Positions 1-6,786 of a stretch of DNA of 7,713 nt are shown one piece after another (positions within the stretch are counted from its first letter, which is position 1; every line of letters starts with the position of its first letter). The position numbers were made by a program, and so were the translations under genes. Source of the stretch: Lachnospiraceae bacterium (GTDB lineage: Bacteria > Bacillota > Clostridia > Lachnospirales > Lachnospiraceae); assembly GCA_021199395.1 (NCBI GenBank), contig JAJQIE010000094.1, positions 1 to 7,713 on the forward strand. Reading direction: 5' to 3'. The notes under the pieces were generated by a model that saw nothing but the letters and a program-made list of their open reading frames with translations, ran no database searches and was not told the origin of the DNA.

Positions 1-1736
1 TTCACCGCAGAAAAATCCTGCTTATTTTCGCCTGCTGTATGGCCGTGATGCTTTTTCTGGCCGGCCGCCTGGCATATCTAATGATCGTGGAGTCTGACTA
101 CTACGCCGGGCTGGCGGAGGATCTTCACGAGCGGGAGCGATCAATCAAGGCTGCGAGGGGAAAAATCCTGGATCGGAACGGGACGGTGCTTGCGGATAAC
201 CGGACGGTCTGCACGATTTCCGTCATTCACAGCCAGATCACAGACGCCGAACGGGTCACAGAGGTGCTGAGCGAGGAGCTTGGCATAGAGAAGGAAACGG
301 TTCGGGCGCGGGTGGAGAAGGTCAGCTCGATTGAGCGGATCAGCAGCAACGTAGACAAGGAGATCGGAGACATCATCCGCAATTACGGCCTGGACGGCGT
401 AAAGGTGGATGAGGATTACAGGCGCTATTACCCATACGGCAGTATGGCGTCGAAGATACTCGGCTTTACCGGCGCGGACAATCAGGGAATCATTGGGCTG
501 GAGGTCGAGTACGAGGACGTCCTTTCCGGGACGCCGGGCAGGATCCTGACCGTCACAGACGCCAGGGGCATTGAACTGGATGGCACGGCGGAGACGCGCG
601 AGGAGCCGGTAGCGGGGAATGACCTTGTGCTCAGCCTGGATTATAATATCCAGCAGTATGTGGAACAGGCCGCGTATAATGTGCTGGAGGAAAAACAGGC
701 TGACAGCGTTTCGATCATTGTCATGAATCCGCAGAACGGGGAGGTCTATGCGATGACCAATGTGCCGGAATTTGACCTGAACGATCCGTATACGCTGACG
801 GAGCTGTATCTGGAAATCCATGCGGAGGAGGACGACGATACGGGAGATGAGGACACACAGGACGCCCTGAACCGGATGTGGCGCAACGGCTGTATCAACG
901 ACACCTATGAGCCCGGATCTACCTTTAAAATCATTACTGCGGCAGCAGGGCTTGAGGAGGACGTTGTGACGCTGGAGGATACCTTTTCCTGCCCCGGCTA
1001 CAAGATTGTGGACGACCGGCGGATCCGCTGTCATAAGACTGCCGGGCATGGGGCGGAGACTTTTCTGGAGGCCGCACAGAATTCCTGCAACCCGGTCTTT
1101 ATCGAGGTGGGACTCCGCCTGGGGGTGGAGCGGTATTTTTCATATTTCAATCAGTTTGGCTTAAATGAGAAGACCGGAATCGATCTGCCGGGAGAGGCGG
1201 CTACGATCATGCACCAGATGGAGAACGTAGGGCAGGTGGAGCTCGCTACGATTTCCTTCGGGCAGTCCTTTCAGATCACGCCGATTCAGCTGATCACGAC
1301 AGCCAGCTCTATCATCAATGGCGGTACGCGCGTAACGCCTCACCTTGGCGTGAGCGTGAAAGCGGAGGACGGTACGCTTCTGGAGGTGTACCAGTATAAA
1401 GACGGCGCTCAGATTCTGTCTCAAGAGACGTCTGAAACCATGCGCTACCTGCTCGAACAGGTCGTAGACGGCGGCTCCGGGAAAAATGCCTATATTGAAG
1501 GCTACCGCATTGGCGGGAAGACCGCCACATCAGAAACGCTTCCCCGCGGCCAGGGAAAATACATTTCTTCTTTTATCGGCTTTGCACCGGCGGACGATCC
1601 ACAGGTGATCTGCCTGTGCGTCATCAACAACCCACAGGGAACCTATTACGGCGGAACCATAGCCGCGCCGGTCGTAAGGGATATCTTTGAAAATATCCTG
1701 CCGTATCTGGGGATTGAAAAAACAGAGAATATGTGA
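1..1736 (+). CDS. ftsI: Class B penicillin-binding protein (FtsI/SpoVD family D,D-transpeptidase), 5' partial
   Basis: Crosslinks stem peptides of new septal peptidoglycan on the outer face of the membrane and is expected to pair with FtsW. The frame is open to the window edge (first whole codon at base 3), and the residues before the Met at 39 (HRRKILLIFACC) belong to the membrane anchor, so the true start lies upstream. Counting from that Met: end of the anchor about 1-17, PBP dimer domain about 36-190 with RGKILDRNG at 40-48 and GLE at 153-155, transpeptidase domain about 225-555. Active-site motifs are S294-TF-K297, S349-C-N351 and K494-T-A-T497, the last replacing the usual KTGT. An acidic loop (263-272) precedes the SxxK region. 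The protein ends soon after the transpeptidase domain with no PASTA domain, unlike classical SpoVD. The family is clear; whether it serves vegetative division (FtsI) or sporulation (SpoVD) cannot be settled here. Confidence 0.94.
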   Translation, partial: HRRKILLIFACCMAVMLFLAGRLAYLMIVESDYYAGLAEDLHERERSIKAARGKILDRNGTVLADNRTVCTISVIHSQITDAERVTEVLSEELGIEKETVRARVEKVSSIERISSNVDKEIGDIIRNYGLDGVKVDEDYRRYYPYGSMASKILGFTGADNQGIIGLEVEYEDVLSGTPGRILTVTDARGIELDGTAETREEPVAGNDLVLSLDYNIQQYVEQAAYNVLEEKQADSVSIIVMNPQNGEVYAMTNVPEFDLNDPYTLTELYLEIHAEEDDDTGDEDTQDALNRMWRNGCINDTYEPGSTFKIITAAAGLEEDVVTLEDTFSCPGYKIVDDRRIRCHKTAGHGAETFLEAAQNSCNPVFIEVGLRLGVERYFSYFNQFGLNEKTGIDLPGEAATIMHQMENVGQVELATISFGQSFQITPIQLITTASSIINGGTRVTPHLGVSVKAEDGTLLEVYQYKDGAQILSQETSETMRYLLEQVVDGGSGKNAYIEGYRIGGKTATSETLPRGQGKYISSFIGFAPADDPQVICLCVINNPQGTYYGGTIAAPVVRDIFENILPYLGIEKTENM

Positions 1737-1762
1737 TAAATATATATTTGCGGTATTTACAG

Positions 1763-1784
1763 AAAGCGGCACAGGCCGTTTTTT
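1763..1784 (+). terminator. Terminator-like hairpin with T-run between the PBP gene and mraY (possible attenuator)
   Basis: CGGC (1767-1770) and GCCG (1775-1778) pair around an ACAG tetraloop. The stem can extend through G-T and three A-T pairs (AAAG at 1763-1766 with TTTT at 1779-1782), and six consecutive T follow at 1779-1784. This is the form of a short intrinsic terminator. It begins 27 bases after the PBP stop and 63 bases before the mraY start. The downstream genes are essential and on the same strand, and I see no convincing new promoter, so partial termination is more likely than a full stop. The hairpin is seen; its function is inferred. Confidence 0.5.
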
Positions 1785-1791
1785 GCGTTGA

Positions 1792-1820
1792 CAGACAGGG
1801 GATACGGGCTCTCCTGTCTG
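1792..1820 (+). promoter_or_regulatory. Stem-loop in the mraY leader
   Basis: CAGACAGG (1792-1799) is perfectly complementary to CCTGTCTG (1813-1820). One G-T, one G-C and one A-T pair extend the stem to 11 bp, leaving a 7-base loop (1803-1809). No T-run follows, so it is not a standard terminator. It ends 13 bases before the mraY ribosome binding site, where it could protect the downstream transcript end or influence mraY translation. The pairing is seen; the role is inferred. Confidence 0.45.
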
Positions 1821-1833
1821 ATTCTGAGATAAT

Positions 1834-1839
1834 GAGAGG
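1834..1839 (+). promoter_or_regulatory. Ribosome binding site that decides the mraY start
   Basis: GAGAGG lies 7 bases before the ATG at 1847. The same frame is open back to a GTG at 1733 that overlaps the PBP stop, but that start would add 38 residues encoded by the two hairpins and has no comparable ribosome binding site. Confidence 0.75.
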
Positions 1840-1846
1840 TGCAGAT

Positions 1847-2830
1847 ATGAACATGAACCCGGATATTATAATCCCTTTACTCGTATCATTTGCTATTACT
1901 GTGGTTTTAGGCCCTGTGGTGATTCCTTTCCTCCAAAAGCTGAAGGTAGGCCAGACCGAGCGTGAAGAAGGGGTGCAATCCCATTTGAAAAAGGTGGGGA
2001 CGCCGACCATGGGCGGGCTTATGATGCTGATCAGTATTGTGATCACCTCTCTGTTTTTTGTTGGCCGTTATCCGCGGATCATCCCGATTCTGTTTCTTGT
2101 ACTTGGCTTTGGTATCATTGGCTTTCTGGATGATTACCTGAAGGTGGTGCTCCACCGCTCGGATGGACTCTATCCCGGACAGAAAATGCTGGGGCAGATT
2201 ATCGTGACCACGATTTTTATAGTCTATATCTGGAATATGGACAGCTCCTGCCTGGAGCTACTCATTCCCTTCAGCGGCGGACAGATCCTCACCGCGGATT
2301 CCTTTGGAGGGGCATTTAAATATCTCTCGGTTCCGCTCGCGTATTTTGTGATTATCGGCACGGTTAATGGCGTGAACTTTACAGATGGGCTGGACGGGCT
2401 GGCGAGCAGTGTGACTCTGATGGTGGCGATTTTCTTTACGGCAGCATCGATGATCCTCGGCGGGGAGATTGAGCCGCTGACAGCCGCCGTAGCGGGGGCG
2501 CTGCTTGGCTTTCTTCTGTTTAATGTCTACCCGGCGAAGGTGTTTATGGGCGACACCGGTTCTCTGGCGCTCGGAGGATTAGTGGCGGGCTGTGCGTACC
2601 TGCTTCGCATGCCGGTTTTTATTTTAATTGTGGGGCTGATTTATCTGGTCGAGGTATTGTCCGTGATCATTCAGGTCACGTATTTTAAGGCGACCGGCGG
2701 GAAACGATTCTTTAAAATGGCGCCGATCCATCATCATTTTGAGCTGTGCGGATGGTCAGAGACCAGAGTTGTCACGGTTTTTGCGGTTGTGACCGCGCTG
2801 CTTTGCCTGCTCGCGCTGTACGCATTGTAA
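1847..2830 (+). CDS. mraY: Phospho-N-acetylmuramoyl-pentapeptide transferase MraY
   Basis: Integral membrane enzyme that transfers phospho-MurNAc-pentapeptide from UDP to undecaprenyl phosphate, making lipid I on the cytoplasmic face. At 327 residues it has the usual family length and is hydrophobic throughout, consistent with about ten membrane helices; the first is near residues 5-29. Family signatures appear in order: a TEREEGVQSHLKKVGTPTMGG segment after helix 1, the Asp pair D95-D96 in FLDDYLKV, N177 to D183 in NFTDGLDGL, D236 in GDTGSLALGG, and the HHH motif H295-H297 followed by FE. These include the known Mg2+ and substrate-binding acidic residues. The start at 1847 is chosen from its GAGAGG site and family length; an in-frame ATG two codons later is also possible. 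murD follows 15 bases downstream, so the two are almost certainly cotranscribed. Nothing is missing from the active site. Confidence 0.98.
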   Translation: MNMNPDIIIPLLVSFAITVVLGPVVIPFLQKLKVGQTEREEGVQSHLKKVGTPTMGGLMMLISIVITSLFFVGRYPRIIPILFLVLGFGIIGFLDDYLKVVLHRSDGLYPGQKMLGQIIVTTIFIVYIWNMDSSCLELLIPFSGGQILTADSFGGAFKYLSVPLAYFVIIGTVNGVNFTDGLDGLASSVTLMVAIFFTAASMILGGEIEPLTAAVAGALLGFLLFNVYPAKVFMGDTGSLALGGLVAGCAYLLRMPVFILIVGLIYLVEVLSVIIQVTYFKATGGKRFFKMAPIHHHFELCGWSETRVVTVFAVVTALLCLLALYAL

Positions 2831-2845
2831 TCAGGAGGGGAAAAT

Positions 2846-4318
2846 ATGGATTTGAAAAAAAGCCGCGTCCTCGTATTTGGCGCGGGTCTGAGCGGGGTCG
2901 GCGCGGCAAGACTGCTGCTACGGATCCCGGCCGCGGAAGTGATCTTATACGATGGAAATGAAAAAATAGAGAAAGCCGACCTGGAGGAAAAGCTTTTTGG
3001 GAAAGCTTCAGCTTCCGCGCCAGAGAATGGGAACGTGTCTTATGACAGTCGGCTCAGGATTATTCTCGGAGAGCTTCCGGAAGCTGTGCCGGATGAGATT
3101 GACCTTGTGATATTGAGCCCCGGCGTGCCGACGGATCTTCCGCTGGTGAATGTTCTGCGCGGGCATGGTATCCGCATCTGGGGAGAGGTGGAGCTTGCCT
3201 GGGAGTGCGGGCGCGGCGATGTGCTTGCGGTGACCGGGACGAATGGCAAGACAACGACCACGAGCCTTCTGGGAGCGATCATGAAGGATTATGTAAAGTG
3301 GCAGAAGACCTGCGCAAGCTGTGACGGCGGATCATCCGCAGGCGGACATGCTGTGGAAAAGAAGGACAGCGTGTACATCGTAGGCAATATCGGAAATCCC
3401 TATACCGACGTCGCGGATCAGATGTCGGAGCAGTCTGTCACGGTAGCTGAGATTTCCAGCTTCCAGCTTGAGACGACAGAGCGGTTTGCTCCGAGGGTGA
3501 GCGCGATCCTGAATATCACGCCAGATCACCTGAACCGCCATCATACGATGGAGGAATACATACGTGTCAAGGAGCTGATCACACAGAATCAGGACGCGAC
3601 GGACACCTGTGTGATCAATTATGAGGATGAGATCCTGCGGGAGTTTGGAAAGACTTTAAACACACGGGTCATTTATTTCAGCAGTCGGCATAGACTGAAA
3701 GAGGGGATGTATCTCGATGGGGAGAACGTCTGCTATAGCGATGGAGCGCGGGAAACTGTGCTCTGCTCGACGAAGGAGCTGAAGCTGCCCGGACGGCATA
3801 ACCATGAAAATGTCATGGCTGCGGCTGCGATGGCGTACGCTTACGGCGTGCCGTTTGAGGTGATCAGAAAGACGGTCTGCGCATTTTTGGCGGTGGAGCA
3901 CCGGATTGAGTATGTGACCGAGAAACACGGCGTGGTTTACTACAACGACTCAAAAGGAACGAACCCGGACGCCGCGATCAAGGGGATTCAGGCAATGGAT
4001 CGGCCGACGCTTCTGATCGGGGGCGGTTATGACAAGGATTCCTCCTATGAGGATTGGATACGGGCATTTGACGGAAAAGTAAAATATCTTGTGCTGATAG
4101 GACAGACGAGAGAAAAAATCGCCGAGACCGCAAGGCGCTGCGGTTTTGAGAGCATTGTCCTTGAGGATTCCCTTGAGGATGCCGTAGCTTTCTGCGCAGA
4201 TCATGCAAAAAGCGGAGACGCGGTGCTGCTTTCACCGGCCTGCGCAAGCTGGGGGATGTTCCCCAACTATGAGGTGCGCGGCAGACGATTCAAAGAACTG
4301 GTAAACCAATTGGGATAG
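2846..4318 (+). CDS. murD: UDP-N-acetylmuramoyl-L-alanine--D-glutamate ligase MurD, with two insertions
   Basis: Cytoplasmic ATP-dependent ligase that adds D-glutamate to UDP-MurNAc-L-Ala. The N-terminal nucleotide-fold domain starts with VLVFGAGLSGVGAA. The central ATP-binding domain has the P-loop GTNGKTTT (K135), SSFQLE, and the expected carbamylated lysine in YIRVK (K242). The C-terminal domain has HRIEYV (H352), NDSKGTN (D368-N373) and LLSPACASW (S468). The protein is 490 residues, about 40 longer than most MurD proteins. The extra length is mainly at about 48-72 (Lys/Ala/Ser/Asn-rich) and about 151-173, between the P-loop helix and VGNIGNPYT, with CASC and GGSSAGGH. After CASW there is Gly (470) where I would expect Asp in many homologues. 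A strong AGGAGGGG site lies 5 bases before the ATG. All core motifs are intact, so I expect an active enzyme. Confidence 0.97.
   Translation: MDLKKSRVLVFGAGLSGVGAARLLLRIPAAEVILYDGNEKIEKADLEEKLFGKASASAPENGNVSYDSRLRIILGELPEAVPDEIDLVILSPGVPTDLPLVNVLRGHGIRIWGEVELAWECGRGDVLAVTGTNGKTTTTSLLGAIMKDYVKWQKTCASCDGGSSAGGHAVEKKDSVYIVGNIGNPYTDVADQMSEQSVTVAEISSFQLETTERFAPRVSAILNITPDHLNRHHTMEEYIRVKELITQNQDATDTCVINYEDEILREFGKTLNTRVIYFSSRHRLKEGMYLDGENVCYSDGARETVLCSTKELKLPGRHNHENVMAAAAMAYAYGVPFEVIRKTVCAFLAVEHRIEYVTEKHGVVYYNDSKGTNPDAAIKGIQAMDRPTLLIGGGYDKDSSYEDWIRAFDGKVKYLVLIGQTREKIAETARRCGFESIVLEDSLEDAVAFCADHAKSGDAVLLSPACASWGMFPNYEVRGRRFKELVNQLG
2990..3008 (+). repeat. Inverted repeat inside the first MurD insertion
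   Basis: AAGCTTT (2990-2996) and AAAGCTT (3002-3008) are perfect complements around a 5-base loop. It lies within the coding sequence for the N-terminal stretch of MurD that is longer than usual. It may be chance or part of an old palindromic insertion. Confidence 0.5.
3327..3339 (+). repeat. Short palindrome inside the second MurD insertion
   Basis: GCGGAT and ATCCGC flank a single C, giving a perfect 13-base inverted repeat. It sits in the extra segment between the P-loop and VGNIGNPYT of MurD. A one-base loop is too tight to form as a hairpin, so at most a shorter stem would form in RNA. Confidence 0.45.
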
Positions 4319-4351
4319 CCTGACCGCGGGGAAGCGGCGGATATCCGGAAC

Positions 4352-4357
4352 AGGAAG
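4352..4357 (+). promoter_or_regulatory. Candidate ribosome binding site for ftsW, ahead of a non-standard start
   Basis: AGGAAG is the best ribosome-binding-like sequence in the murD-ftsW gap. Seven bases after it, in the ftsW frame, is CTG (4365), and four bases after it is ATT (4362). No ATG, GTG or TTG lies at the right distance in frame. It supports a start upstream of the TTG at 4398, but the start codon would have to be rare. Confidence 0.35.
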
Positions 4358-4397
4358 TGATATTCTGGACAGAAAGCCCGGTAAGGCGGACGGACTG

Positions 4398-5459
4398 TTG
4401 CTGATTGCAGTTCTTTTTCTTTGCGGCTTTGGCCTGATCGTCCTTTACAGCGCCAGCGCGTACAACGGGCAGGCTCGCTTTGGCGATTCTGCCTGGTATT
4501 TTAAAAAGCAGTTTTTTGCCATGGCTCTCGGCCTGGCAGTTATGTATGGGATGTCCTCCATTGACTATCATGCCCTGAAGCGATTTGCGGTTCCGGCTTA
4601 TCTGCTCTCGCTGCTGCTCTCCGGAGCGGTTCTGCTTTTTGGGGACGCCTATAATGGTTCCAGACGCTGGCTTTCGATCGGGCCTCTTTCCTTCCAGCCC
4701 GCAGAATACGCCAAGCCTGCCGTGATTCTTCTTCTGTCCGGGATGGTCAGCCGGAGGACGCCCCGCCGCGGCGGGACGGTAGTCTCTGTTTTTCTGATGG
4801 TTCTGCCGATCGTTGCTCTGGTAGGAACCAACAACCTGAGCACTGCCATCATCCTTCTTGGGATTGCGGTGCTTATGATTTTTGTCTCAAATCCGAAATA
4901 TCTGCCCTTTTTGTGGATCATTCTGGCGGGCGCCGGGCTTTTAGGCGTGTTTCTGAGCCTGGAATCCTACCGTCTGGAGCGTCTGGCAATCTGGAGAAAT
5001 CCTGAGCTGTATGAAAAGGGGTACCAGACCATGCAGGGACTGTATGCGATCGGCTCCGGAGGCCTGTTTGGGCTGGGGCTGGGCAACAGCCTTCAGAAGC
5101 TGGGGTTTGTGCCGGAAGCGCAGAATGACATGATCTTTTCTATCATCTGTGAGGAGCTTGGCCTTGTGGGGGCGGGTATTCTGATTTTTCTGTTTCTGCT
5201 TCTGCTCTGGCGGTTCATGGTCATATCCACGCACGCGCCGGATCTGTTTGGCTCCCTGATCGCCGCGGGGATCATGGGGCATATCGCGATACAGGTGATC
5301 CTGAATATCGCGGTTGTCACCAATACCATACCAAACACCGGAATTACACTTCCCTTTATCAGCTATGGCGGCACCTCGATGCTGTTTCTCCTTGCCGAGA
5401 TGGGGCTGGCGCTGTCTGTGAGCCGTTTCAGCCATTATCCCGGAAAACGGCGGGAGTAA
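4398..5459 (+). CDS. ftsW: Peptidoglycan glycosyltransferase FtsW (SEDS family); start uncertain
   Basis: Polytopic SEDS protein that polymerises lipid II into glycan strands at the septum and works with a class B PBP such as the one at the start of this window. Visible signatures are YSASAYNG after helix 1, NGSRRWLSIGPLSFQPAEYAK, TNNLSTAII, LGLGNSLQKLGFVPEAQND with the likely catalytic Asp (D244 from the TTG), and NTIPNTGITLPFISYGGTSM near the C-terminus. Length is 353 residues from TTG 4398, the only standard start in the frame; upstream the frame stays open to a stop at 4302 without ATG or GTG. Starting at 4398 removes the short cytoplasmic tail usual in the family, whereas CTG 4365 would give 364 residues beginning DRKPGKADGLL after the Met. 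In spore formers the sporulation paralogue SpoVE is very similar, so the FtsW name rests on operon context. Confidence 0.93.
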   Translation: MLIAVLFLCGFGLIVLYSASAYNGQARFGDSAWYFKKQFFAMALGLAVMYGMSSIDYHALKRFAVPAYLLSLLLSGAVLLFGDAYNGSRRWLSIGPLSFQPAEYAKPAVILLLSGMVSRRTPRRGGTVVSVFLMVLPIVALVGTNNLSTAIILLGIAVLMIFVSNPKYLPFLWIILAGAGLLGVFLSLESYRLERLAIWRNPELYEKGYQTMQGLYAIGSGGLFGLGLGNSLQKLGFVPEAQNDMIFSIICEELGLVGAGILIFLFLLLLWRFMVISTHAPDLFGSLIAAGIMGHIAIQVILNIAVVTNTIPNTGITLPFISYGGTSMLFLLAEMGLALSVSRFSHYPGKRRE

Positions 5460-5474
5460 CCGTTTCCCTTTTTT
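5442..5474 (+). terminator. Terminator-like hairpin overlapping the ftsW stop codon
   Basis: GGAAAACGG (5442-5450) pairs with CCGTTTCC (5460-5467) with one bulged A, closing a 9-base loop that contains the ftsW TAA. One C and then six T follow (5469-5474). The shape fits a weak intrinsic terminator. Because the 5' arm is coding, ribosomes finishing ftsW would cover it and oppose folding, so any effect on murA should depend on ftsW translation. The structure is seen; the function is inferred. Confidence 0.4.
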
Positions 5475-5503
5475 CTGCATATACTGGATATATATGCGTG
5501 AAT

Positions 5504-5510
5504 GGGGGAG
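5504..5510 (+). promoter_or_regulatory. Ribosome binding site that decides the murA TTG start
   Basis: GGGGGAG lies 6 bases before the TTG at 5517. The alternative ATG at 5502 overlaps this site and has only AT-rich sequence without a ribosome binding site ahead of it, so the site argues for TTG. Confidence 0.7.
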
Positions 5511-5516
5511 AGCCGA

Positions 5517-6785
5517 TTGCGTTATCTGGAAATCGCAGGCGGAAAGCCGCTTTCTGGTGAAATTACGATACAGGGCTCCAAAAATGCGGCGCTGCCGGTT
5601 CTTGCCGCTGCACTTCTGGGGGAAGGCCCCTGTGTGATTGAAAACTGTCCGGGGATACGGGACGTCGAAGATACGCTTGCAATCATTGAAATGCTCGGCT
5701 GTAAAACCCATAGAGACGGCACAACGGTATCTGTGGAGGCGGATCAGGTAAAAAAATGTGAAATATCCGGCATGGAAGCGATAAGAATCCGTTCTTCCAT
5801 CTTGTTTTTAGGCGCACTTATTGGTAGAATGAGAAAGGCAGTTCTTCCCCATCCGGGCGGATGCGCGATCGGAAGCCGTCCGATTGGCTTTCATCTGGAA
5901 GCGCTTCAGGCTCTGGGCGTATCTTTTTCTGAACAGCATCCGGATGCGGGGGAGCAGAAAAGGATTTTTGCCAGGGCAGAGTATTTGCATGGCGGGGAAA
6001 TACATCTGGCTGTTCCGAGCGTGGGGGCGACAGAAAACAGTATACTTGCCGCGGTTCTCGCGGACGGGGAAACTGTGATTGAAAATGCCGCTCTGGAGCC
6101 GGAGGTGGAGGCGCTCTGCCAGTTCCTGAACCGGAGGGGAGCGGATATAGCGCGAAAGACGGATGGGAGAATACGCATCCGCGGGAAAAGGACGCTGTCT
6201 CCGGTGCGGTTTCGCCTGAATGCGGACCGGATCGTGGCCGGGAGCTACCTGCTTGCGACGGCGGCCTGCGGAGGCGGTATACGCGTTCGAAATCTTCCGG
6301 TCGGCGAGCTGGGAGCATTGCTTCAGATCCTTGAGCAGATGGGAGTTTGCGTGAGCAGGGACGGCACTGTGTACGCGGGCGGACAGATTCGGGCGGTAGA
6401 CTATGTGGAGACGGCTCCGTATCCGGGATTCCCGACGGATCTGCAGTCGCCGCTGATGGCGGCGCTTTGTCTGGCACGCGGAAAAAGCCGGATTCGTGAA
6501 ACGATTTTTGAAAGCCGCTTTAAGACTGCGAAGCAGCTGCGCAGGATGGGGGCGCGGATCGTGACGGATGGAAGCTGCGCCGTCATTGATGGAGGCGGAC
6601 GCCTGAACGGAGCAGAGCTCTGTACGCCGGATTTAAGGGGCGGGGCGGCGCTTGTCGCGGCAGCCCTCGCGGCGTCCGGCCGTTCTACCGTCAGCGGCTA
6701 TGAGTACATTGCGCGCGGCTATGAGGATATATGCCGTGATTTTAGAAGCCTTGGGGCCGATATTTCCATGAAACAGCGCCAGTAG
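5517..6785 (+). CDS. murA: UDP-N-acetylglucosamine 1-carboxyvinyltransferase MurA
   Basis: Cytoplasmic enzyme for the first committed step of peptidoglycan synthesis: it transfers enolpyruvate from PEP to UDP-GlcNAc. It has the EPSP-synthase-type double-domain fold and is 422 residues, a normal length. I choose TTG 5517 because GGGGGAG is correctly spaced and the protein then begins MRYLEIAGGKPLSG as the family does. This also places K22 and N23 at the same numbers as in E. coli MurA. Other active-site residues are the catalytic Cys116 in GGCAIGSRP (E. coli Cys115), Asp308 in GFPTD (Asp305), Arg374 in DLRGG (Arg371) and Arg400 in ARGYE (Arg397). The loop carries Cys and not Asp, so fosfomycin would be expected to alkylate it, as known for Cys-type MurA. 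Starting at ATG 5502 would add only five residues. Many Firmicutes have a second MurA; the position next to ftsQ suggests this one supplies division. Confidence 0.96.
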   Translation: MRYLEIAGGKPLSGEITIQGSKNAALPVLAAALLGEGPCVIENCPGIRDVEDTLAIIEMLGCKTHRDGTTVSVEADQVKKCEISGMEAIRIRSSILFLGALIGRMRKAVLPHPGGCAIGSRPIGFHLEALQALGVSFSEQHPDAGEQKRIFARAEYLHGGEIHLAVPSVGATENSILAAVLADGETVIENAALEPEVEALCQFLNRRGADIARKTDGRIRIRGKRTLSPVRFRLNADRIVAGSYLLATAACGGGIRVRNLPVGELGALLQILEQMGVCVSRDGTVYAGGQIRAVDYVETAPYPGFPTDLQSPLMAALCLARGKSRIRETIFESRFKTAKQLRRMGARIVTDGSCAVIDGGGRLNGAELCTPDLRGGAALVAAALAASGRSTVSGYEYIARGYEDICRDFRSLGADISMKQRQ

Positions 6786-6786
6786 A

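Noticed and set aside
141..1049. 302-codon open frame on the minus strand
   Set aside because: It lies wholly inside the PBP gene, whose + strand reading has catalytic motifs. The minus-strand translation has no recognisable domain and fits a GC-rich shadow.
1788..1833. Possible promoter for mraY (TTGACA 1788-1793, GATAAT 1828-1833)
   Set aside because: The boxes are 34 bases apart, far beyond the 16-18 expected, and neither has a partner at the right distance.
1733..1846. Longer mraY from GTG 1733, overlapping the PBP stop
   Set aside because: It would add 38 residues encoded by two hairpins and exceed normal MraY length; ATG 1847 has a proper ribosome binding site.
4338..4347. CGGATATCCG palindrome in the murD-ftsW gap as an operator
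   Set aside because: A single 10-base palindrome is expected by chance in a window this size, and nothing else supports a binding site.
5480..5485. TATACT as a -10 box for a murA promoter
   Set aside because: No acceptable -35 box lies 16-18 bases upstream and there is no correctly spaced TG extension; the region is simply AT-rich.
4941..5711. 256-codon minus-strand frame across the ftsW-murA junction
   Set aside because: It overlaps two well-supported genes and reads as low-complexity Gln/Lys/Pro-rich protein with no family features.
5818..6477. 219-codon minus-strand frame inside murA
   Set aside because: Its Pro/Ser/Arg-rich composition is typical of the reverse of a GC-rich gene, and MurA on the + strand has every active-site residue here.
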